Assembly: GCA_945787785.1 (NCBI GenBank)
Contig: CALZIO010000009.1
Location: 1 to 64,000 of the forward strand
DNA length: 64,000 nucleotides
DNA from: an uncultured Chromatiaceae bacterium
GTDB lineage: Bacteria > Pseudomonadota > Gammaproteobacteria > Tenderiales > Tenderiaceae
Direction of reading: 5' to 3'
A model generated the notes under the pieces. That model made no database searches. It had not been told where the DNA came from and was given only the letters and a program-made list of their open reading frames with translations. A program made the position numbers and the translations under genes. How positions within the stretch are numbered: position 1 is the first letter of the stretch; the number at the start of each line of letters is the position of its first letter. Below are positions 10,264 through 17,440 of this stretch, in pieces.

Positions 10264-10761
10264 CTATTCAAAGCGTTGAGCCGGCTCCCTCATGTCACAC
10301 AATCCCTTCGGCACCACAAAAGGCACTGTACCTGGTTCAACATATACTTCCTCGACTATCTCAACCGGAAATCCCGCTGCTTGCCAAGCATTGATACCAC
10401 CCTGAAGCAAATAAACCTTATTTTCGGGAATATCTATCCGTTGAATCCAGGAACGAATGTTTGCTCCGGTATCAGGATCATCTGTTATCAGCACCATCGA
10501 TTTGCCTGATTTTCTGGGTAAATACCCTTGTGGGTCCAGCCCCGCATCCACTGCGCCCATGATCGTTCCCGTCATGTACACTTCATGTCCGCGAATATCG
10601 AGTAAGAGTGGTGGTTCATTTGAGTTGAGCCAACGCATCAGTTTTTCCGGCGAGATTGTCTGATGTGCTGCACTAATAAATGGAAGGCCAAACAGGAATA
10701 GTCCAAGGCATGCATGTACAATAAAATTTTTTTTGTAATAACTAAACCTTGCCTTATCCAT
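10264..10761 (-). CDS. exported rhodanese-homology-domain protein lacking the usual catalytic Cys
   Basis: Signal-like N-terminus; LLLDIRG, VYLLQGGINAWQAAGFPV; active-site loop position reads ITDDPDTGANI. Confidence 0.78.
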   Translation of the reverse strand: MDKARFSYYKKNFIVHACLGLFLFGLPFISAAHQTISPEKLMRWLNSNEPPLLLDIRGHEVYMTGTIMGAVDAGLDPQGYLPRKSGKSMVLITDDPDTGANIRSWIQRIDIPENKVYLLQGGINAWQAAGFPVEIVEEVYVEPGTVPFVVPKGLCDMREPAQRFE

Positions 10762-10792
10762 TATCCTTCCTGTTGCGTCGCGCTTACTTCTC

Positions 10793-11515
10793 TTAAGCCA
10801 TAAACTTTATCGGGATTTCCGAAACCTGGCACTTAAGCACCGTAGACAGTGTTGAACAATCATACTTCTGCACCAAATCCTCAGTCACGATTACTGCTTC
10901 CACACCTCCTTCTGTGGCAAGATTTTCAAAGTGTTTTACTGTGGTTGCACCTCCAGAAAGCCAGATGTCTCCAGAAAACCAGCGACGCGCCCGCTCGAGC
11001 ATGTCCAGATCGAAACCCGAGCCTGCACTTTGCGCATCCAGTGCATGTAACCATAAACGTTTGAAGCCCAGGCGTGATGCTTTGGTTAGTGCTTCCTCAA
11101 GGCTTGAGTCGCTATCACCATCAGTCACTCGATAACCGCGAATAGTCGTAGTATCCGGAGCGTAGACCTTAAAACCCTCACCGTGACTGACATTGGAAAA
11201 GTCATAACGCCTGGCTGATTTTTTAATGTCCAGCCGAGGCACCCAGGTCAGTCCAGAAAACTCATCACACAATCGGGCGCTTTCAGTCAGTCCACAGTCT
11301 GTCGTCCACACCACATCGTCATGCTCCGACCATGCTTGGTTAATATCAGGGTCTTCGGCGCGCAATATAATCATTGATGTTGAAATATTTGCTACCTCAT
11401 TGGGTGACACCAATGCAGGATCGATAACAAGACCATCCGCACCATCGAAGAGTTCTATTGATTTCTCTGTTATTGGGTTTGTTGTCTTTTCTACAAAAAG
11501 TCGGATCTGATCCAT
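10793..11515 (-). CDS. HisA/HisF-like TIM-barrel protein of unknown function
   Basis: C-terminal phosphate-site-like IWLSGGATTVKHFENLATEGGVEAVIV; start MDQIRLF. Confidence 0.5.
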   Translation of the reverse strand: MDQIRLFVEKTTNPITEKSIELFDGADGLVIDPALVSPNEVANISTSMIILRAEDPDINQAWSEHDDVVWTTDCGLTESARLCDEFSGLTWVPRLDIKKSARRYDFSNVSHGEGFKVYAPDTTTIRGYRVTDGDSDSSLEEALTKASRLGFKRLWLHALDAQSAGSGFDLDMLERARRWFSGDIWLSGGATTVKHFENLATEGGVEAVIVTEDLVQKYDCSTLSTVLKCQVSEIPIKFMA

Positions 11516-11579
11516 AACAACCTCCACAGCATCTATTGACCTATCCAGGACAGCTTTCTATCTATAACTTTAAATAATA

Positions 11580-12533
11580 TTAGTCGAGCAAGCGTTCCCA
11601 AAACGCCTCATGATCTTCCCGGAGCGAAGTATCAGCATCGCGCTCACGATAGAGTCGTTCACGTTCCACCGCTTTTGCAACTTGCCCGGCGAGATTCGTA
11701 AATGCAGTTGCAGCCTTACCTTGATCATTGGATATCACCAGTGGCTGGCCTCTATCGGCGGCATCCTGACCGGCAGGATCAAGAGGTATACCACCTAGAT
11801 AGGCTACATGTTTTCGTGACGCCAATGATTTGGCACCGCCTACAGGAAAGAGGGCCTGTTCCTCACCACAACAGGGACATACGTATCGATCCATATTCTC
11901 TATGATCCCGAATACAGGAATATCAAGCTCATGAAACAAGGCGATGCCGCGCTCAGCATCCACCAGCGCCAGCTGTTGCGGAGTGGTGACGATAACAACG
12001 CCACTCACAGGCACCTGTTCCAGTATCGTTAACTGAACATCACCGGTGCCAGGCGGAAGATCGACCAGCAAAATATCCAGGTCAGGCCATACCACTTCAC
12101 GAAACATCTGCACCAAGGTTTGCGCCACCAGTGGTCCCTTCCATGACAGCGCAGCCTCGGGTGGCACGACGTTGGCGATGGACACCGCGTAGATGTCATG
12201 GTTTTCAGCCGGCAGGGTCATACCATTATCATCTCGATCCAAGCCGACATTCACACCCAACATCCGGGTAATCGATGGTCCGTAGAGATCTGCATCCAAG
12301 ATCCCCACCCTCATGCCTTGACGTCGCAATGCACAGGCCAGGTTTACCGTTACCGTAGATTTACCCACTCCACCTTTGCCACTGGCAACCAATATCACAT
12401 CATCAACACCTTGGATCGGCTCCTCGGGTTCGGCATACCAGGGTTCATCAGTGTCACCTCGGTGTTGACTATCATTGCCTGTGGATTCAGCAATGACGGG
12501 GATCGGGAAAGGGCGATTGGCATCCCAGTTCAT
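11580..12533 (-). CDS. Mrp/NBP35-family Fe-S carrier ATPase (paralogue 1)
   Basis: Deviant Walker A ASGKGGVGKST, DADLYGPSI, LPPGTGDVQLT, CPCCG. Confidence 0.9.
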   Translation of the reverse strand: MNWDANRPFPIPVIAESTGNDSQHRGDTDEPWYAEPEEPIQGVDDVILVASGKGGVGKSTVTVNLACALRRQGMRVGILDADLYGPSITRMLGVNVGLDRDDNGMTLPAENHDIYAVSIANVVPPEAALSWKGPLVAQTLVQMFREVVWPDLDILLVDLPPGTGDVQLTILEQVPVSGVVIVTTPQQLALVDAERGIALFHELDIPVFGIIENMDRYVCPCCGEEQALFPVGGAKSLASRKHVAYLGGIPLDPAGQDAADRGQPLVISNDQGKAATAFTNLAGQVAKAVERERLYRERDADTSLREDHEAFWERLLD

Positions 12534-12544
12534 ATGTCGTCTCC

Positions 12545-13636
12545 TCAGTTTGTTAACGATGCATCCTCAGCACCTTGAGTGCGCGGCAAGCCCAGAAGAA
12601 GGGTAAGCTGGGCTGCTATATTTGAATATAGCCGCGTAAACAACGTGTCTTGAGACACACTCACAAGGGGTACACCCTTGTCTGAATGGTGCGCGACATC
12701 CGGTTCAAATGGGATACTTGCCAAAAGTGGAATACCCATTTGTTCTGTCAACTGGACGCCACCGCCCTCCCCGAATACTGACCCAATGTGGCCACATTGC
12801 CGACAACTTACACCGGCCATATTTTCCACCACACCCAGGCATGGAACAGCGAGATCTGCAAACATTTCCATACCCCGGCGCACATCATCTATAGAGACCT
12901 GGCCTGGCGCAGTAACCGTGATGATTCCTGACAGTGCTACCTGACGGGCTGATGCTAAGTGCACGTCAGAGGTGCCCGGGGGCAAATCAATCAACAGCAG
13001 GTCAAGCTCACCCCAATCCACATCCGTGAACAGTTGCGGTAGTCCCTGATCCACCAGAGAGCCACGCCACATCAACGCCTGCCCTGCCGGCAACAAAAGC
13101 CCGAGCGACATGAACTTTACTCCATGAGCAATGAAGGGTTGGACACGATCGCCGTCATCGGTAGTGCTAGCTCGGCCAGATTTACCTAATAGAGTTGGCA
13201 CGGAAGGCCCGTAAACATCCGCGTCGAGCAGTCCCACTTTCAGACCTTTGGCAGCCAGGGTCACTGCCAAGTTGACTGCGACCGTGGATTTACCAACACC
13301 GCCTTTGCCACTGTGTACGCCAACAACATGCGCAATGCCAGGCAGTTTCTGGCGCAAGGCGACAGAGCGCGGCCGTGGTTTTATCACGGCTCTCTGCACA
13401 CCCGGCACTGACTCCACCAGTGGTGTAATAAATTCCGCCAGCGTTTGTTGATCCTGTTCGTTAATACGCTCCTGATCCAGCAACACCCGCACAGCACCAT
13501 CGGTGGCGACAACATCAAAAACCTGACCTGTTGATACAATATCCGGACCATCCGGACGATCGCTAACTGTCTGCAAAACAGACATCACCGCATTTTCCAG
13601 CTCAGTTGAATCCATTGTTGCTTGATTCATGGACAT
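12545..13636 (-). CDS. Mrp/NBP35-family Fe-S carrier ATPase with N-terminal MIP18-like domain (paralogue 2)
   Basis: HSGKGGVGKST, DADVYGPSVPTLLG, LPPGTSDVHL, CRQCG. Confidence 0.9.
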   Translation of the reverse strand: MSMNQATMDSTELENAVMSVLQTVSDRPDGPDIVSTGQVFDVVATDGAVRVLLDQERINEQDQQTLAEFITPLVESVPGVQRAVIKPRPRSVALRQKLPGIAHVVGVHSGKGGVGKSTVAVNLAVTLAAKGLKVGLLDADVYGPSVPTLLGKSGRASTTDDGDRVQPFIAHGVKFMSLGLLLPAGQALMWRGSLVDQGLPQLFTDVDWGELDLLLIDLPPGTSDVHLASARQVALSGIITVTAPGQVSIDDVRRGMEMFADLAVPCLGVVENMAGVSCRQCGHIGSVFGEGGGVQLTEQMGIPLLASIPFEPDVAHHSDKGVPLVSVSQDTLFTRLYSNIAAQLTLLLGLPRTQGAEDASLTN

Positions 13637-13935
13637 ACCATCCCCTCCTTCAGATAATTCTTAATCACCTCAGCCTCGCTATCATTGATCACGTCTGCAG
13701 CACCTTGCTGTTCACGCATGGTGTCGACAATCGTCACACGCTTACTCCGGGAGAACTGACACATATCCGAGAGCGTGTGGCAAGCCGAGCAACGTGTGAC
13801 ATAGATCTCCTTTGCTGTACGCGGTTGTTTTGTCCACCACCAGACCACACTGCACAACAGCGATAGCAGCACAACCACAACAGCCCACTTAACTTTCCAA
13901 CATTGCCATCCATTCGTCATCGAGTTCTTGTTCAT
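13627..13935 (-). CDS. small membrane-anchored c-type cytochrome
   Basis: N-terminal TM helix followed by CSACH heme motif; overlaps both neighbours. Confidence 0.75.
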   Translation of the reverse strand: MNKNSMTNGWQCWKVKWAVVVVLLSLLCSVVWWWTKQPRTAKEIYVTRCSACHTLSDMCQFSRSKRVTIVDTMREQQGAADVINDSEAEVIKNYLKEGMVCP

Positions 13936-15031
13936 TGCTGCATGTTAAACATAGCGTTTCTGTTTCTGTCTGCGGGATAAAGGGATGCCTGCATTGGCTA
14001 CACTCTTTTTGGTGTCGATACATGAGTAGAGTTCGAGGCGCGACTACTTCATCCACATTCGCGACTGGGTGAGGTTCAACTGCATTCATTGGACAAAGCT
14101 GGGTACATAGCCCGCAATCGGTGCATAGGACAGGTTCAAAACTGATACCCCGCCCCGCCTGGCTCTCTTCTGCTTGAAGGGCACCGGTAGGACAACGTTG
14201 CCCGCAGCTTAGACATGCACTGCATTCATCATTAAGGGTACGGCTTCGCCATGGTAGTTCTGTGGTAGTCCAGGGCAATTCAGCGACATGTTCAGCGAGC
14301 AGTGACTGATAAACTTCGGCTTGTTGGCGGTCAACCTCCCCCTGATAAAATCCCTGCAGCGCTAAAGTTTCCTCTTCTTCCTCGATTGGCACTAACCATT
14401 GAGTTGCACTCTCTAAAGCCTGCACACCAGCAAATCTTAGGAAGTTACGCCGGCTCATCTGAGGTTGATTCTGGTACTGCCGATCTCCCTCAACTGTAAT
14501 GCATTCTTCGGCCAAAACCAGCTGAGGCGCCTCTTCACCAAACCAATACTCCAACTGCTGTTGTACCTCAGTCACATAATCGATGGCATTGCCTTTGTCG
14601 CATGCCTCGCAATGGGTAAGTCCATGTAGATGAAATGTGTTTGTGCCACCACTGGCAAAAGCTGCCGCTATAAGACGTGCATCCAGCACACGATGACAGG
14701 GAATGACAACACCCCCGCCTTTGTCGGTGCTGGCACTGCAATGAATATGCGCCTCGTCTTTACTCTCAAGCACCTCCACAAATCGCCGTGGTGAGAAACC
14801 ACTGAGCTGTAAGACACCTGCTGGGCAGGATGGTAGGCAGGCACCGCAACCTGTGCAGGATTCGGAATTCAGTTCAATGGCGTCTTCAGTCAGGTCGAGC
14901 GCATCTACATTGCAGGCGTCAGCACAGGAATTGCACGACAAGGTGCGACCACGCAGGTTCAGACACAACTCTTCGTCGATAAGCAGCGCCTCACCACTCC
15001 AGACTGAACTCATGTCGGGACGCTTGCTCAT
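13889..15031 (-). CDS. multi-cluster 4Fe-4S ferredoxin-type protein
   Basis: Several CxxCxxC/CxxxC motifs (CNSCADAC, CTGCGACLPSCP, CSACLSCGQRCP, CTDCGLCTQLCP) and SRRNFLRF motif. Confidence 0.88.
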   Translation of the reverse strand: MSKRPDMSSVWSGEALLIDEELCLNLRGRTLSCNSCADACNVDALDLTEDAIELNSESCTGCGACLPSCPAGVLQLSGFSPRRFVEVLESKDEAHIHCSASTDKGGGVVIPCHRVLDARLIAAAFASGGTNTFHLHGLTHCEACDKGNAIDYVTEVQQQLEYWFGEEAPQLVLAEECITVEGDRQYQNQPQMSRRNFLRFAGVQALESATQWLVPIEEEEETLALQGFYQGEVDRQQAEVYQSLLAEHVAELPWTTTELPWRSRTLNDECSACLSCGQRCPTGALQAEESQAGRGISFEPVLCTDCGLCTQLCPMNAVEPHPVANVDEVVAPRTLLMYRHQKECSQCRHPFIPQTETETLCLTCSNEQELDDEWMAMLES

Positions 15032-15054
15032 GATCGTCAGCCTCCCATTACCAT

Positions 15055-15492
15055 TCAGCCACCACTCGTGGCTACAATCTTGTCTGGTTCAGTAGATTCA
15101 GTCTGTGAGTTGAGCTTCCTGCCCAACCAGTAAGTCAAAGCAACACCACTGACCATGTTTGTGGCCAAGGGAATATTGTTGAGATCACAGGCGCGGTAAA
15201 AAGGTGTAATGTCTGGCTCATCAAGGCGATTGCTTTCTGGATCGCGGATAAAATAAACGGCACGGATGGTATTGGTGCAGATCAAACCGCACAACTGCAA
15301 TTCACCACCACGGCGGCCTGAGAACAGGTGCGTCACTTCCAAGCCCAGGGCTTCCTCAATCGCCTCCCCGGTCTCTGTGGTTGCCAGTAAACGATACTCC
15401 TCAAACACATCGCGCCGTTTGCTCATCAGCTTGATAAGGTCGCCTACCTTATTGTCGTGAGCGATGAGTATGATAGTTTTTCCTAAACCCAT
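15055..15492 (-). CDS. methylglyoxal-synthase-fold (MGS-like) protein, divergent
   Basis: IAHDNK, LATTETGEAIEEALGLEVTHLFSGRRGGELQLCGLI, RDPESNRLDEPD, NIPLATN correspond to MgsA motifs. Confidence 0.7.
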   Translation of the reverse strand: MGLGKTIILIAHDNKVGDLIKLMSKRRDVFEEYRLLATTETGEAIEEALGLEVTHLFSGRRGGELQLCGLICTNTIRAVYFIRDPESNRLDEPDITPFYRACDLNNIPLATNMVSGVALTYWLGRKLNSQTESTEPDKIVATSGG

Positions 15493-15500
15493 AATTCAGA

Positions 15501-16643
15501 TCACCCTTCGCTGTTTAATGCCTTGCCTGACAATATCTCCAACGACACATCTGCGTTCAGGTTTTCAAATACACTTTTGTACAGACGAGTGTGGGAGCCA
15601 GCCAAACGTTGGATCGCCGCAGTGACAGATTCCTCCTGCATCAGTGTTGTCTGCATAGTCTTAAGTTGATCAGCATGAGTGGACAGCTGATAAAGCGTTT
15701 CTGACCAGGCATGCCTATCATCGTATTTCAGCGTAAAACCGTGATGCCCCTCCTGAAACCATGCCCCCTGAACCCGGTCTGAACGTAACAGTGGAACGGC
15801 GAATGCGGCTGCAAGATCTGTTAAAGGGCTCTTGCAAAGCTTGGCATAAGGCATGACAGAAAGATGTGTCTTCATAAACAGGTCGGCCACACATTCCGCT
15901 TCCACATAACGATCAATCACCGTTATCCTCAGCCGTTCCCTGGCCCGGGCCAAGAGATCAGTTGCCACACCCCGCATCACGCCTTCACCAGCAATTACAA
16001 AATGGAGCTGCGCTGGCCACTCTTTTCTGTTACCAAGCACATCCAACAAGAAAGACAAGCCCTTGCGTGTACTGCCATGACCAAAATAGAGCAAGCGGAA
16101 TTCATCATCTACAGGCATGGGTAGTTCCGTCAGCCTGCGTCTAGGTGCAGCGGGATGTGCCATAAGATTTGGACTACCAGGTAAAAAGATCAGCCGTAGC
16201 TTCGATAGATCGAAGATTTCCTCAAGTCCCCAGGCAATGTGCCTGTCTCGCGCAACCACCCGATCAACAAGCCGATAAATGGCCCGGTATAGAGGCATGG
16301 TAGCCCAGCGTGCACGATGGGGCAGAATGTTATGGGGCGTATAGATGACACGGATTCCACGTCGATGTGCCCATTGAATGAACAACAATACGGCCAGGGC
16401 ATTATCTACCCATTGTATGTGGACCACATCCACAGGTGTCTTCTTGATATGGCGTTTCAGTTCACTCCAGACGCGCCAGCCCTCGGTTTTACATGCGTGT
16501 TTGGTGAAAGGCACTGGCCAGCTGGAAAGTTCATCCCGTTTCCCTGTTATCAATGTCACCTGATGCCCTTCCTCATGCAGTCCTAACGACAGCGCGTGAG
16601 CGTAGTGACACAGAAAACCACGGCCAGAGGATTCAACAAGCAT
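15501..16643 (-). CDS. glycosyltransferase, GT4/GT1-like
   Basis: N-terminal VMLVESSGRGFLCHYAHALSLGLHEEGHQVTLITG; LLYFGHGSTRKGLSFLLD, FVIAGEG. Confidence 0.8.
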   Translation of the reverse strand: MLVESSGRGFLCHYAHALSLGLHEEGHQVTLITGKRDELSSWPVPFTKHACKTEGWRVWSELKRHIKKTPVDVVHIQWVDNALAVLLFIQWAHRRGIRVIYTPHNILPHRARWATMPLYRAIYRLVDRVVARDRHIAWGLEEIFDLSKLRLIFLPGSPNLMAHPAAPRRRLTELPMPVDDEFRLLYFGHGSTRKGLSFLLDVLGNRKEWPAQLHFVIAGEGVMRGVATDLLARARERLRITVIDRYVEAECVADLFMKTHLSVMPYAKLCKSPLTDLAAAFAVPLLRSDRVQGAWFQEGHHGFTLKYDDRHAWSETLYQLSTHADQLKTMQTTLMQEESVTAAIQRLAGSHTRLYKSVFENLNADVSLEILSGKALNSEG

Positions 16644-16662
16644 CACTCTCACGGCAGAGCTC

Positions 16663-17409
16663 CTAAAGACCGGAGGCCTTGCGAAAATCGGCGTCGTAGT
16701 CCAACTTCCTTGGTTCACGTCGATTCAGTTGTGCCAGCTCGCGCAGCTGACGCCGGTCTGCGCTGGCCGCCAGCTCTGTCCAGAGCAATTGTTCGGTGAG
16801 TGCAAGTATATTCTGGTAAAAAGGATGTAGCGCTGCAGCTGCTGCCCGCTGACACCAACTAGGTGCCCAAGACCCGATCTCCTTAAGCAAAAACTGGATA
16901 CGTTGCTCGGCCCATTGTTGCGCCGCCTGATGATCGCCCTTTTCCAGAGCATCCGCTTCCGCATTGGCGAGCACACCGACAAAGGACAGCATAGTACCGA
17001 TATGGTCGGGAAACTCACCACTCAATAGATGCTTATAATCCCACCCTGCCTTGCGGTAGGCAGCCACGGCACGGTCACAAGCTTCACGATACATTGCGCC
17101 GGTCTCGAATACTGATGCATAGGGACTCAAGCCCCCCGGCGCAACGAACAGGCCGGTGTATTCCACAGCAAGCGTTTCCAGCAGTTCAGTCTCAGGCACA
17201 GAATAGAAATCCGCATCTAGATTAAAACCCGCTTCTGCCAATGGCAGGCGCAGGTCGCCACGCAACAGCATAAGCAGTTCGCTGTCGACCTCTTCTTCCA
17301 GGCACCGCCCTGCCAATTGAAAAAGACCTGCACGTGCCCTTTGCGCCTCTATCTCATCATCTATTGTTACCGTTGTGCTTACCTTTTCAACCACCTGCTC
17401 TGTTTGCAT
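16663..17409 (-). CDS. TorD/DmsD-family molybdoenzyme chaperone
   Basis: All-helical TorD-like sequence (YTGLFVAPGGLSPYASVFETG, DHIGTMLSFV) immediately downstream of the catalytic subunit. Confidence 0.85.
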   Translation of the reverse strand: MQTEQVVEKVSTTVTIDDEIEAQRARAGLFQLAGRCLEEEVDSELLMLLRGDLRLPLAEAGFNLDADFYSVPETELLETLAVEYTGLFVAPGGLSPYASVFETGAMYREACDRAVAAYRKAGWDYKHLLSGEFPDHIGTMLSFVGVLANAEADALEKGDHQAAQQWAEQRIQFLLKEIGSWAPSWCQRAAAAALHPFYQNILALTEQLLWTELAASADRRQLRELAQLNRREPRKLDYDADFRKASGL

Positions 17410-17440
17410 CACATACCCTCCCTCTAAAAAGGCTGATTGA

